Positions 44,569 through 53,581 of a stretch of 64,000 nt of DNA are shown here, one piece after another. Below the pieces are notes generated by a model. That model saw only the letters and a list, made by a program, of their open reading frames with translations. It was not told where the DNA came from and did not search any database. Position 1 is the stretch's first letter. The number at the start of each line of letters is the position of its first letter. Position numbers and translations under genes: made by a program. The stretch covers positions 3,100,001-3,164,000 of the forward strand of contig NZ_OZ245041.1 of NCBI RefSeq assembly GCF_965224175.1, read 5' to 3'. Source of the DNA: Kordia sp965224175. GTDB lineage: Bacteria; Bacteroidota; Bacteroidia; Flavobacteriales; Flavobacteriaceae.

Positions 44569-45435
44569 TTAGCCTCTTCTTTTAAAATAGCCTAATAATT
44601 TTTTTACGTAACTCTCGTCAACACGTGTACTTAAAACACCTGCGCCACTTCTAGAGAATAATTCTTTGAAGTAGTTTACTTTTTCTTGGTAAAATTTCGC
44701 GTAGTTTCTACGTACTGTTTTTGAACCAGTATTGACCAACATTGTTTCACCAGTTTCTCCATCGAGCATTTGCACAATTCCTAAGTTTGGAATTTCTTCT
44801 TCACGCTTGTCATAGATTCTAATTCCTGTTAAGTCGTGTTTTTTTGCAGAAATTTTCAACGTTTGTTCATAATCATCAGCAATAAAATCAGACAACATGA
44901 ATACAATCGCTTTTTTCTTCATTACGCTTGATAAGAATTTTAGCGCCTGCGATATGTCTGTTTTGGTACTTTTTGGTTTGAATTCTAACAATTCACGAAT
45001 AATACGCAATACGTGTGATTTCCCTTTTTTAGGAGGAATGAACAATTCAATTTCATCTGAAAATAGAATCAACCCGACTTTGTCATTGTTTTGCATTGCA
45101 GAAAATGCTAGCGTTGCAGAAATTTCTGTGATCGTTTCGTTTTTAAATTGAGTATTTGTTCCAAAAAGTTCTGATCCAGAAACATCTACCATCAACATCA
45201 TGGTTAATTCGCGTTCTTCTTCAAAAACTTTAATGTATGGTTCGTTGTAACGTGCTGTTACATTCCAATCAATATTTCGAACATCATCGCCAAACTGATA
45301 CTGACGCACTTCACTAAACGTCATTCCTCTTCCTTTAAAGGTAGAATGATATTCTCCTCCAAAGATATGATCGCTCAATCGGCGTGTTTTAATCTCTATT
45401 TTTCGTACTTTTTTAAGTAACTCTTTCGTATCCAT
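44569..45435 (-). CDS. DUF58 domain protein of the Bat operon
   Basis: A 288-residue cytoplasmic protein. The DUF58 core GRGMTFSEVRQYQFGDDVRNIDW (key residues R, Y, D, W) is at about 35-57, followed by a vWA-like MLMVDVSGSELFG. DUF58 proteins travel with MoxR ATPases and are thought to act as their vWA partners. It is 108 bases after moxR and four bases before the next gene. Confidence 0.9.
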   Translation of the reverse strand: MDTKELLKKVRKIEIKTRRLSDHIFGGEYHSTFKGRGMTFSEVRQYQFGDDVRNIDWNVTARYNEPYIKVFEEERELTMMLMVDVSGSELFGTNTQFKNETITEISATLAFSAMQNNDKVGLILFSDEIELFIPPKKGKSHVLRIIRELLEFKPKSTKTDISQALKFLSSVMKKKAIVFMLSDFIADDYEQTLKISAKKHDLTGIRIYDKREEEIPNLGIVQMLDGETGETMLVNTGSKTVRRNYAKFYQEKVNYFKELFSRSGAGVLSTRVDESYVKKLLGYFKRRG

Positions 45436-45543
45436 TGTTTCAGTATTCAGTGAACGGTATTCAGCTTACAGTTAGTTTGTTATCATAAACAGTACTTTCT
45501 TGAGAAATGAACTCAATACTCAACACACATAACTCACTACTAT
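45436..45543. other. moxR-DUF58 spacer with iterated words
   Basis: The spacer carries short repeated words (CAGTATTCAGTGAACGG, GGTATTCAGCTTACAG, ACTCAATACTCAACAC) but no gene. Similar low-complexity words appear in other spacers, for example 4221-4236 and 60423-60492. Confidence 0.35.
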
Positions 45544-46539
45544 TTATGGCACTTCAATTTCGTTTACAATCTTGTTGATGATTTCTTCGGAAGTAATATT
45601 TTCAGCTTCTGCTTCATAGGTAATTCCGATTCTGTGACGTAATACATCGTGTACTACAGCACGCACATCTTCTGGGATCACGTAACCTCTACGTTTTATA
45701 AAAGCAAAACATTTAGCAGCATTTGCTAAGTTGATACTTCCACGAGGTGACGCTCCAAAACTGATTAATGGTTTTAAGTTTTCTAGTTTATATTTTTCAG
45801 GATAACGAGTAGCAAAAATGATATCCAAGATGTATTTTTCAATTTTTTCATCCATGTAGACTTCTTTCACAGCTTCTTGTGCTTTTAAAATTTGGTCTAC
45901 AGAAACCACTGGATTTACTTTTTCAAAAGTTCCTTTAAGGTTTGCACGCATGATGAGTTGTTCTTCATCCATTTTAGGATAATCAATCACAACTTTCAAC
46001 ATAAAACGGTCTACTTGTGCTTCTGGTAATGGATATGTTCCTTCTTGTTCTACAGGGTTTTGTGTTGCCATTACTAAGAAAGGTTTATCTAGTATAAACG
46101 TTTCATCACCAATGGTCACTTGCTTTTCCTGCATGGCTTCTAGTAATGCCGATTGTACTTTAGCTGGCGCACGGTTGATTTCATCTGCCAACACAAAATT
46201 TGCAAAAATTGGTCCTTTTTTAATTGAAAAATCATTCTCTTTCATGTTGTAGATTAAAGTTCCTACAACATCTGCTGGAAGCAAATCAGGAGTAAACTGA
46301 ATTCTACTAAAACTTCCTTGTACAGCTTTACTTAACGTGTTAATGGCTAAAGTTTTTGCTAGTCCAGGAACACCTTCCAACAGAATATGTCCTTTTCCAA
46401 GTAAGCCTATTAATAAACGCTCTACCATGTGCTTTTGTCCAACGATTACTTTATTGATTTCCATCGTTAATAAATCGATAAAGGCACTTTCTTTTTCAAT
46501 TTTTTCGTTAATAGCTCTAATATCTATTGTCTCTTCCAT
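45544..46539 (-). CDS. moxR: MoxR family AAA+ ATPase
   Basis: A 331-residue AAA+ chaperone-like ATPase. Walker A is EGVPGLAKTLAI (about 55), Walker B/sensor VLADEINRAPAKVQSALLEA (about 115), and FMVMATQNPVEQEGTYPLPEAQ-type sensor 1 and arginine-finger segments follow. It is the first gene of the Bat operon. In other systems MoxR assists maturation of vWA proteins. The sequence upstream of it (46540-46776) is AT-rich and holds the start regions of two divergent genes. Confidence 0.93.
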   Translation of the reverse strand: MEETIDIRAINEKIEKESAFIDLLTMEINKVIVGQKHMVERLLIGLLGKGHILLEGVPGLAKTLAINTLSKAVQGSFSRIQFTPDLLPADVVGTLIYNMKENDFSIKKGPIFANFVLADEINRAPAKVQSALLEAMQEKQVTIGDETFILDKPFLVMATQNPVEQEGTYPLPEAQVDRFMLKVVIDYPKMDEEQLIMRANLKGTFEKVNPVVSVDQILKAQEAVKEVYMDEKIEKYILDIIFATRYPEKYKLENLKPLISFGASPRGSINLANAAKCFAFIKRRGYVIPEDVRAVVHDVLRHRIGITYEAEAENITSEEIINKIVNEIEVP

Positions 46540-46776
46540 TTAGGTACTTTTTTTGAGGCGTGAATTTACTAATCACATTTTAACAATGCAAATTGTCAAA
46601 ATTATTCGTTTATTGCTGTTAATAATTGGTTAAAATATTTAGGATATTTATATATTGAAGCCTTTAAAACTCAAAAGTACAAGGAATCGTCAGTGATCTC
46701 CTTTTTTTGTTGATAACTCAAAGCCTTACAGTTACTTCGCTTGCGGATTGTATTGCTTTTTTTTGAATTGAAATTT

Positions 46777-48609
46777 ATGGAATTATCAGGATTAGATTAT
46801 AGCCTTATTTTTGGATTTTTTGCTATTGTTTTAGGAATTGGAATTTATGTTTCTAAAACTTCTGGAAAAAATAGTACCGAATATTTTTTATCGGGACGAA
46901 ATATGCCTTGGTGGATTTTGGGTGTTTCTATGGTAGCAACCACATTTTCAACCGATACACCAAATTTTGTCACAGATATTGTTCGAAAAGATGGTGTTTC
47001 TTCCAACTGGATGTGGTGGGCTTTTCTAATTACAGGTTTGTTAACGGTTTTTGTGTATGCAAAATTGTGGCGAAAATCGAATGTAGCTACTGATATTGAA
47101 TTTTATGAATTGCGCTATGGCGGAAAACCTGCAAAATTTCTTAGAGGTTTCCGTGCTTTATATTTAGGTGTTATTTTTAACATATTTGCGATGGCTGGAG
47201 TAACGCTTGCTGCCATAAAAATCGGATCTGTAATGCTAGGTTTACAACCTTGGGAAACGGTTGTGTATGCTGGAGTAATTACTGTAGTTTTTAGTGCCAT
47301 TGGTGGATTTAAAGGTGTTGTGTATACCGATTTTTTATTGTTTTTTGTTGCCATGGCAGGAGCAATTGGAGCTGCATATTATTGTGTAAATCTTCCAGAA
47401 GTTGGCGGATTAGAAAACTTAATAACACATGAAAACGTAGCCAGTAAACTCAATATTTTCCCTGATTTTAATAATAAAGAAATCCTCATTACGCTTATTG
47501 TTATTCCGTTGGCTGTACAATGGTGGAGTTCTTGGTTTCCTGGTGCAGAACCTGGCGGAGGCGGTTATATTGCACAACGTATGTTAGCTGCAAAAGATGA
47601 AAATCACGCGATTGGCGCAACATTTTTCTTCAATATTATGCATTATGCCTTGCGTCCGTGGCCATGGATTTTAGTTGCGCTGGCTTCTTTAGTTGTATTT
47701 CCAGATTTAGAAAGTATTCGAGAAGCTTTTCCAACAATTACGGATGATAAATTAGGGCATGATGTTGCGTATTCTGCCATGTTGACAAAATTACCAAGTG
47801 GATTATTAGGTTTGGTCTTAGCTTCCTTAGTAGCTGCGTATATGTCTACAATTTCAACACACTTAAATTGGGGATCGTCTTATGTCGTGAATGATTTTTA
47901 TAAACAAAATGTGAATAAAGAGGCTTCCGAAAAAGAATTGGTTAATGTTGGACGAATTTCAACTATTGTATTAATGGCTTTAAGTGCATTTCTTGCGTTG
48001 AAATTACAAAATGCAAGTCAGCTTTTTGATATTATTATCATGTTTGGAGCTGGAACAGGACTAATTTTTATCTTAAGATGGTTTTGGTGGCGAATTAATG
48101 CATGGAGTGAAATTTCTGCCATGATTGTTTCTGGTGTTATTTCTATATTATTTAAATTGACTGTTGTTGGGCAAATTTTATTCACATACAAGGATTTAGA
48201 TGGAAACACCATAGAAGGATTGATGCCAAGCTATGCACAATTTCCATTTGTAGTTTTGATTACAACTATTGTTTGGCTAACGGTTACTTTCTTAACACAA
48301 CCTGAAACTAAACAAACTCTATTTAACTTTTATAAAAAGATACAACCTGGCGGACCTGGCTGGAAAAAAACGATTGCTGATGCAGAAGCAGCTAATGTTG
48401 AGATTATAACAGACACAAAACCTTGGAATGTTCCTTCTGGAATTTTAGCCATGTTAATTGCCATGATTTTTATTTACAGCATTATGTTTGCAACGGGATA
48501 TTGGATTTATGGAGAAACTACGCTTGCACTGACACTAACTATTGTTGCACTTTCTTCTGGATTTATTTTAACAAGACTTTGGAAGAAAATTAGAGCGTCA
48601 GTTTTTTAG
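46777..48609 (+). CDS. sodium:solute symporter family protein
   Basis: A 610-residue membrane transporter. The ATG at 46777 is preferred over the upstream TTG at 46741 because it starts directly with MELSGLDYSLIFGFFAIVLG, the first helix. About 13-15 helices are visible. SSS motifs include EYFLSGRNMPWWILGVSMVA and TDTPNFVTDIVRKDG. Related flavobacterial proteins are annotated as sugar or amino-acid sodium symporters; the substrate is unknown. It is followed by an intergenic repeat cluster. Confidence 0.88.
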   Translation: MELSGLDYSLIFGFFAIVLGIGIYVSKTSGKNSTEYFLSGRNMPWWILGVSMVATTFSTDTPNFVTDIVRKDGVSSNWMWWAFLITGLLTVFVYAKLWRKSNVATDIEFYELRYGGKPAKFLRGFRALYLGVIFNIFAMAGVTLAAIKIGSVMLGLQPWETVVYAGVITVVFSAIGGFKGVVYTDFLLFFVAMAGAIGAAYYCVNLPEVGGLENLITHENVASKLNIFPDFNNKEILITLIVIPLAVQWWSSWFPGAEPGGGGYIAQRMLAAKDENHAIGATFFFNIMHYALRPWPWILVALASLVVFPDLESIREAFPTITDDKLGHDVAYSAMLTKLPSGLLGLVLASLVAAYMSTISTHLNWGSSYVVNDFYKQNVNKEASEKELVNVGRISTIVLMALSAFLALKLQNASQLFDIIIMFGAGTGLIFILRWFWWRINAWSEISAMIVSGVISILFKLTVVGQILFTYKDLDGNTIEGLMPSYAQFPFVVLITTIVWLTVTFLTQPETKQTLFNFYKKIQPGGPGWKKTIADAEAANVEIITDTKPWNVPSGILAMLIAMIFIYSIMFATGYWIYGETTLALTLTIVALSSGFILTRLWKKIRASVF

Positions 48610-48612
48610 ACT

Positions 48613-48634
48613 TGTTCCCGCGAAGACGGGAATC
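48613..48634 (+). repeat. short palindrome (GTTCCCGCGAAGACGGGAAT)
   Basis: TTCCCG and CGGGAA pair across a short loop. A related unit, TTCCCGATTGCACGGGAA, occurs at 49811-49828, and a longer loose one at 8264-8304. This resembles small REP-like palindromes. It has no U-tract, so it is only possibly a terminator. Confidence 0.4.
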
Positions 48635-48728
48635 TCTTAGACACGCTTCGCTTCAGACCGCTCATGCTTTTGGACTGGCTTAGAAGTTATCGAGAGTTAG
48701 AAACTTGCGATAGCTTCTATTTTCAAAA

Positions 48729-48843
48729 CGTCACTTCGAGTGAAATCTTGCAAAGATTTTATATCGAGAAGTACTTTGGATTTCAAACTAGTTCTCGATA
48801 CAATTTTTCTTCATTACATTTCGAAAAACTACTCGAACTGACG
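48729..48843 (+). repeat. two dispersed-repeat copies in inverted orientation
   Basis: 48729-48780 is a reverse-complement copy (CGTCACTTCGAGTGAAAT through ATCGAGAAGTA) of the 1051-1104 repeat. 48781-48843 is a direct copy (TTTCAAACTAGTTCTCGATA through CTCGAACTGACG). Head-to-head placement can fold into a long hairpin between the symporter and aldo/keto reductase genes. Confidence 0.65.
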
Positions 48844-48892
48844 GTTCGGAATTATCAAAATTTGTACTTTTACAGGAAAACTTATTTATACT

Positions 48893-49762
48893 GTGAATAC
48901 AAATTATTCAAGAATTATTGCAGGAACCATGACCTGGGGAATTTGGGGAAAACAACTCTCAACTCCTCAAATGATTGAGATGATGCATCATTGTAAAGAT
49001 GCTGGAATTACCACCTTCGATCACGCAGATATTTATGGTGATTATACTACCGAAGCCGATTTTGGAAAAGCATTCGCACAAAGCGGAATAAATCGTGAAA
49101 GCATTGAAATTATTTCCAAATGCGGTATTCAGTATCAAACAGAGAATCGTCCAAATAAGATAAAACATTACGATTATTCATCAGACTATATTATTTGGTC
49201 AGCGGAAACTTCTTTGAAGCATTTACAAACCGAATATTTAGACTTGTTGTTATTACACAGACCAAGTCCATTGATGCATCCTGACGAGATTGCCAAAGCG
49301 ATCGATCAACTGAAAACACAAGGAAAAATCAAAAATTTTGGAGTTTCTAATTTCACACCATCACAAATGACAATGGTTGGTACTAAAAGTGATATTTCAG
49401 CAAATCAAATTCAGTTTTCATTGACTGATTTTGACGCGATGCACAATGGAACACTCGATTTTATGATCACAAATTCTATTTTACCAATGGCGTGGCAACC
49501 GTTAGGAAGTATTTTTAGAGAAGAAACTGAGCAAAATACAAGAATTCACAAAGTACTAGATGAACTTTCGGAGAAGTATCATGCTACCAAAGATCAATTG
49601 GTACTAGCGTGGATTTTAAAACATCCTTCAAACGTACATCCTGTGATTGGAACTACAACGCCAGAACGCATTACCAACGCAGCAAAAGCTACTGAAATTG
49701 ATTTGTCTTTGGAAGATTGGTTTACACTATTAGTGGAAAGTCAGGGACACAAAGTTCCGTAA
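48893..49762 (+). CDS. aldo/keto reductase (YdhF-like)
   Basis: A 289-residue TIM-barrel oxidoreductase starting at GTG. AKR motifs are ITTFDHADIYGDYTTEADFG with catalytic Asp and Tyr (about 40-59), the Lys in EIISKCGIQ, LDLLLLHRPSPLMHPDE and the NADPH-binding VIGTTTPERI near the end. It resembles E. coli YdhF. The substrate is unknown. The region before it holds repeats and a near-consensus TACTTTTA -7 box. Confidence 0.88.
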   Translation: MNTNYSRIIAGTMTWGIWGKQLSTPQMIEMMHHCKDAGITTFDHADIYGDYTTEADFGKAFAQSGINRESIEIISKCGIQYQTENRPNKIKHYDYSSDYIIWSAETSLKHLQTEYLDLLLLHRPSPLMHPDEIAKAIDQLKTQGKIKNFGVSNFTPSQMTMVGTKSDISANQIQFSLTDFDAMHNGTLDFMITNSILPMAWQPLGSIFREETEQNTRIHKVLDELSEKYHATKDQLVLAWILKHPSNVHPVIGTTTPERITNAAKATEIDLSLEDWFTLLVESQGHKVP

Positions 49763-49830
49763 CTTCGTAGTAGTGAGGTTTTAGATATTAGTATTGAGTT
49801 TAATTAAAAAGATTCCCGATTGCACGGGAA

Positions 49831-50589
49831 ATGAATATGAAAAAAACAGCTTTTATTACAGGTGCCACCAGTGGAATAGGACGTGAAATTGCACGTGAAT
49901 TTGCAAAACATAATTTACGACTGATTCTTTGCGGACGTAGACAAGAACGTCTGGACGAACTCCAAAATGAGCTAAATGCATACACAGAAGTTCACACTTT
50001 AAATTTTGATGTGCGCGATAAGGAAAAAGTAGCAAACGCAGTTGCTTCCCTACCTGAAAATTTTCAAACGATAGATATTTTAATCAATAATGCAGGAAAT
50101 GCACATGGTTTAGATCCGATTCAAAGTGGAAGTTTGGACGATTGGGACGCTATGTTAGATATCAATGTAAAAGGTTTGTTGTATGTGAGCAAAGCTATTA
50201 TTCCGCAAATGGTGGAACGAAAAAATGGTCATATTTTAAATATTGGTTCTACTGCTGGAAAAGAAGTATATCCGAACGGAAATGTGTATTGTGCTAGTAA
50301 ACATGCTGTTGACGCACTAAACCAAGGAATGCGAATTGACTTGAATGCACATGGAATTCGCGTAGGAGCGATTAATCCAGGGTTGGTAGCAACCGAATTT
50401 AGCGATGTACGTTTTAAAGGTGATGAAGAACGCGCCGAAAAAGTATACCAAGGTTATCAACCTTTGAAACCTCAAGATGTTGCTGAGATCGCTTATTTTA
50501 TTGTTTCACGTCCTGCACATGTAAATATTGCTGACTTGATGGTGATGTGTACCGCGCAAGCTTCTAGTACGATTGTAAAGAAATCATAA
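49831..50589 (+). CDS. SDR family NADP-dependent oxidoreductase (YdfG-like)
   Basis: A 252-residue short-chain dehydrogenase. The cofactor motif is ITGATSGIGREIA (about 8-20), then NNAG, the catalytic Ser in ILNIGSTAGK and Tyr-x3-Lys in VYCASKHAVDAL. The arginine after the Gly-rich motif (CGRRQERL) suggests NADP. It is close to the YdfG 3-hydroxy acid dehydrogenases. A second ATG two codons downstream (MKK...) is an alternative start. Its stop overlaps the next start by one base. Confidence 0.9.
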   Translation: MNMKKTAFITGATSGIGREIAREFAKHNLRLILCGRRQERLDELQNELNAYTEVHTLNFDVRDKEKVANAVASLPENFQTIDILINNAGNAHGLDPIQSGSLDDWDAMLDINVKGLLYVSKAIIPQMVERKNGHILNIGSTAGKEVYPNGNVYCASKHAVDALNQGMRIDLNAHGIRVGAINPGLVATEFSDVRFKGDEERAEKVYQGYQPLKPQDVAEIAYFIVSRPAHVNIADLMVMCTAQASSTIVKKS

Positions 50590-51218
50590 TGTATAATAAA
50601 CCCTATACTTCTTGGCGAAATTTAACATTGAAATATACCGATGATGAATTATTATTGATAGAACTTTGGGAAGAAATTAGCAAAAAATACACTTCAAATC
50701 AGCGTCATTATCACAATTTAGATCACATTAATTATATGTTGAAATTAGCTTCAAAGAATAAAGCTGATTTGAATGATTATGATCTATTACTATTTGCTAT
50801 TTGGTATCATGACATAATCTACAATGCTACTAAAAGTAATAATGAATTAAAAAGCGCCGAATTTGCCCAAAAACGACTCGAAAAACTACAAATTGATCCA
50901 AAAAAGATAGAAAATTGCTTTAATTTGATTGTTTCTACAAAAAAACATGAAATCCTAAATACTCAAAATCAAGATAATGCCTATCTTTTGGACTTTGATT
51001 TGGCAATTTTGGGTACAACTTGGGAAAACTACTATGCATACACTAAAAAAATTCGAAAAGAATATATAATCTATCCCAACTTTATGTACAAAAAAGGAAG
51101 AAAGAAAGTATTGCAGCATTTTCTAGAACGTCCACGTATTTATTACACCAAAAAATATCACGATTTGTGGGAAGCCATTGCTAGAGAAAATATTCAAAAA
51201 GAACTTAGCTTATTATGA
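50589..51218 (+). CDS. HD-like metal-dependent phosphohydrolase (COG4339 type)
   Basis: A 209-residue protein. HYHNLDHINYML (His, His, Asp-His at about 38-46) and AIWYHDIIYNATKSNNELKSAEF (His-Asp at about 75) give the metal-binding pattern of the predicted HD-superfamily hydrolases. KKHE later adds a further His. The start overlaps the SDR stop, and its stop overlaps the next gene (ATGA), so the three genes are translationally coupled. The substrate is unknown. Confidence 0.75.
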   Translation: MYNKPYTSWRNLTLKYTDDELLLIELWEEISKKYTSNQRHYHNLDHINYMLKLASKNKADLNDYDLLLFAIWYHDIIYNATKSNNELKSAEFAQKRLEKLQIDPKKIENCFNLIVSTKKHEILNTQNQDNAYLLDFDLAILGTTWENYYAYTKKIRKEYIIYPNFMYKKGRKKVLQHFLERPRIYYTKKYHDLWEAIARENIQKELSLL

Positions 51219-52351
51219 TTAATAAACGCCTTTTGATTAAAAATTTACTCGCTCATAACGACGAGAATAGTTTTTATGACAAAAAGCGAAAATTAAATAT
51301 TGGCGAGAAAGAAGGAAAGGCAAAGTTTTTGAAACACATCTGCGCACTTTCTAATAGCAATCCAAAAAATAATTCATATATCGTTATCGGCGTAGAAGAC
51401 GAAGACAACAAGATTGTAGGTGTTGACTTTTTTGATGATAGTAAAATTCAGAATTTAATCAATGCATATTTAACCAATCCGCCTATTGTACAGTATGAAA
51501 ATATCCACTTTTCGCATTTGCCCAAAGGAAAAGTAATAGGTTTGGTAACGATTCGTCCAAACGATCAAATTACTTCATTACGTAAGAACATTTGGAAGTA
51601 TTATGGTGGCTCTGTTTTTCTTCGTGATGGTAGTATTTCGATGCCAAAAGTGTTTGATATTGAAATTAAAGATGTCAATTCTGAAATCGTAAAAACCATT
51701 GAAAAAAGCGCTCAGAATAATATCAAATTAACGCTAGATAGTGTCATTAATTTTATCACCAATGAACACAAAAACTTAGAATCACACTACCAAGTATTCA
51801 AAGAACAGTTTGTCGTTTGTTGGGCAGGAATTAAGCAAAAACAGCAAGATAAAATCTTCTATTCGCGCGTTGATATTGAATTGATTAACGAGCAAGTAAA
51901 ATTGTTTTATTCTGCTTTAGATCAGGTTGAAATCACCTACAACGAAGATGCATTTACTATTATTGAATATGTGCCGCTTGGACTTCAAAATAAATACAAA
52001 TATTATCCGCTTGAGAAAGTAACGATCACCTTCAAGCCAAACGGAATGTACGGTTTGGATAGTAATTTAATTTTTGAAGCACCGCAATTCGACAAAAAAA
52101 CACTGCATCATATTTATAATACCAACAATATCATTTTAGAAAAATTGCAGAAAAGCATTCCGATTACAGAAAACGAAGATCACGATTTACGCAATCTTCC
52201 TGCAACCTATATGATTTGCTATTTAAACAGTTTTTTGGAAGCAAAAGACAAATTAAACCAAGCAAAACCATTGTTAAAAAAGTACGATCGTGATATTTAC
52301 GAATTGTACAAAGCAACGATTCGAATTTTGAGAAAGATTAAATACAGTTAG
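51215..52351 (+). CDS. AlbA_2/Schlafen-like putative nucleic-acid-binding protein
   Basis: A 378-residue protein. The N-terminal part (EKEGKAKFLKHICALSNSN, NNSYIVIGVEDEDNKIVGVD) is the AlbA_2 fold of bacterial Schlafen-like proteins, with KYYGGSVFLRDGSISMP near 130. The C-terminal 200 residues are helical and unrecognised. It overlaps the HD-like gene by four bases and converges with gwsS, 17 bases apart. A regulatory or RNA-directed role is inference. Confidence 0.6.
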   Translation: MINKRLLIKNLLAHNDENSFYDKKRKLNIGEKEGKAKFLKHICALSNSNPKNNSYIVIGVEDEDNKIVGVDFFDDSKIQNLINAYLTNPPIVQYENIHFSHLPKGKVIGLVTIRPNDQITSLRKNIWKYYGGSVFLRDGSISMPKVFDIEIKDVNSEIVKTIEKSAQNNIKLTLDSVINFITNEHKNLESHYQVFKEQFVVCWAGIKQKQQDKIFYSRVDIELINEQVKLFYSALDQVEITYNEDAFTIIEYVPLGLQNKYKYYPLEKVTITFKPNGMYGLDSNLIFEAPQFDKKTLHHIYNTNNIILEKLQKSIPITENEDHDLRNLPATYMICYLNSFLEAKDKLNQAKPLLKKYDRDIYELYKATIRILRKIKYS

Positions 52352-52368
52352 TTTCAATAAAGAGCTTT

Positions 52369-53382
52369 TTACCACGACATTGTTTTGGGATCGTAAGAGC
52401 ATTTGAGAGGTTTTGAGTATTTATTTTTAGGATCTTGGGTATATGCTCTACAATCCATACAACTATATCTAAATTCGCAACTTTTACAGATATTGATATT
52501 ATCTTTTCTAATATGCCATAGTTCTTGAAATTTAGCATCAGTTATTGCTTCTTTAAGTTTTTTGACCTTTATGTTGCTGAATTTCTTTTTAAAAGAAGGA
52601 CAGTTTTTAATGTCTCCATTTTCTGTGATGGTTACTTTTTTATTGAGACACGAGTTATATTTTTGAGATTCTCTAAACAGGTCACTATTGATAATTAGAT
52701 TTTCCTTGCAAATTTGACCGCAACTAGAATTATTAAGCTGACTAGTGGTGTAATAAATTTTAGCGACCATATAATTATTGGAGATCTTCTTATTTTCTTT
52801 TGCAGAATGAATAATTATTTTGTTCACTCTCAGATTCTTACTTGACAAATAAGAAATATTGTCTATTTGAAATTGATCAGCATAAGGAAGAATCATAGAA
52901 ATTGATACGATTCTACTATGATTGCATGCTGTTAAAATATGTTCAATAAAATCAATCGTAGGACTGCCTGTAAACCTGAGTTCTATAGAAGTACAACCTA
53001 AGTCATCTAGTTGAGAAAAAATGGAATTATAATCGAGTTCAGATTTCTCTTTAATCTCTATAATAGCGTTTGAAATTTGAGAAGATGATTCCCATGCTAA
53101 ACTCAGCTTTGGAAATAGTTTTGGTGTATCGGTAAAAAAACCTAGTTCATCTTCTATTAACTCCTGAAAAAAGATATCTATTTCTTTATCATACTCGTTA
53201 TAATATTTTTTCTTTAGCTCTCCAGCTGTTCTATTTTCTGCATCTTTAATTACATCATATATCAAGTTAGGAATGAGTCTTAAACAGTTTCTTTGTATGT
53301 CGTAAATAGAACTCCTTGAGATGCCTTTTACGGGAATACAACTAGCGTATAGTAAGAAATATTGTGAATGTGTATTATTCAT
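52369..53382 (-). CDS. gwsS: GRASP-with-SPASM system SPASM-domain peptide maturase
   Basis: A 337-residue protein from the ATG at 53382. The C-terminal third is a SPASM Fe-S domain: Cys245, Cys261, then CKSCEFRYSCMDC (Cys299, 302, 308, 311) and Cys328, with Cys221 and Cys225 before it. The N-terminal two thirds have a radical-SAM-like barrel feel (GCTSIELRFTGSPTIDFIEHIL) but no CxxxCxxC motif. The call rests on the domain plus the adjacent ATP-grasp gene, matching the family I recall from Kordia. The start overlaps the small upstream ORF by eight bases. It presumably recognises or modifies the precursor peptide. Confidence 0.8.
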   Translation of the reverse strand: MNNTHSQYFLLYASCIPVKGISRSSIYDIQRNCLRLIPNLIYDVIKDAENRTAGELKKKYYNEYDKEIDIFFQELIEDELGFFTDTPKLFPKLSLAWESSSQISNAIIEIKEKSELDYNSIFSQLDDLGCTSIELRFTGSPTIDFIEHILTACNHSRIVSISMILPYADQFQIDNISYLSSKNLRVNKIIIHSAKENKKISNNYMVAKIYYTTSQLNNSSCGQICKENLIINSDLFRESQKYNSCLNKKVTITENGDIKNCPSFKKKFSNIKVKKLKEAITDAKFQELWHIRKDNINICKSCEFRYSCMDCRAYTQDPKNKYSKPLKCSYDPKTMSW

Positions 53383-53581
53383 TGTGAATTGTTGAAATTG
53401 GTTTATACTGTCCGGCATCGCGATGCATGTCCGAACCATGAAAATCACTTTTAAAAAAGGCCATTATGGAATTTGGATCTTCATTCATTTTCATTTTTTT
53501 CATTAACTGTGTAGTTATTGGTAAGTTTTTTAGCGCTTCCTCACCAAGAATACTTTTTAACTCTTTACTTGTTTCTTCCAT
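53375..53581 (-). CDS. 68-residue mini-protein between gwsG and gwsS
   Basis: The ORF MEETSKELKSILGEEALKNL...STIHNE starts inside the last 25 bases of gwsG and ends inside the first eight bases of gwsS, so all three are translationally coupled. It has no GG motif and no Cys. The C-terminal half (MAFFKSDFHGSDMHRDAGQY) is rich in Ser, Asp and Lys, residues that ATP-grasp ligases link in graspetides. It could be the precursor peptide, a leader-recognition partner or an immunity protein. The function is unknown. Confidence 0.6.
   Translation of the reverse strand: MEETSKELKSILGEEALKNLPITTQLMKKMKMNEDPNSIMAFFKSDFHGSDMHRDAGQYKPISTIHNE

Noticed and set aside
48664..48978. 104-codon plus-strand ORF before the aldo/keto reductase
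   Set aside because: It runs through two intergenic repeat copies and into the reductase start in another frame, and its composition is not protein-like.
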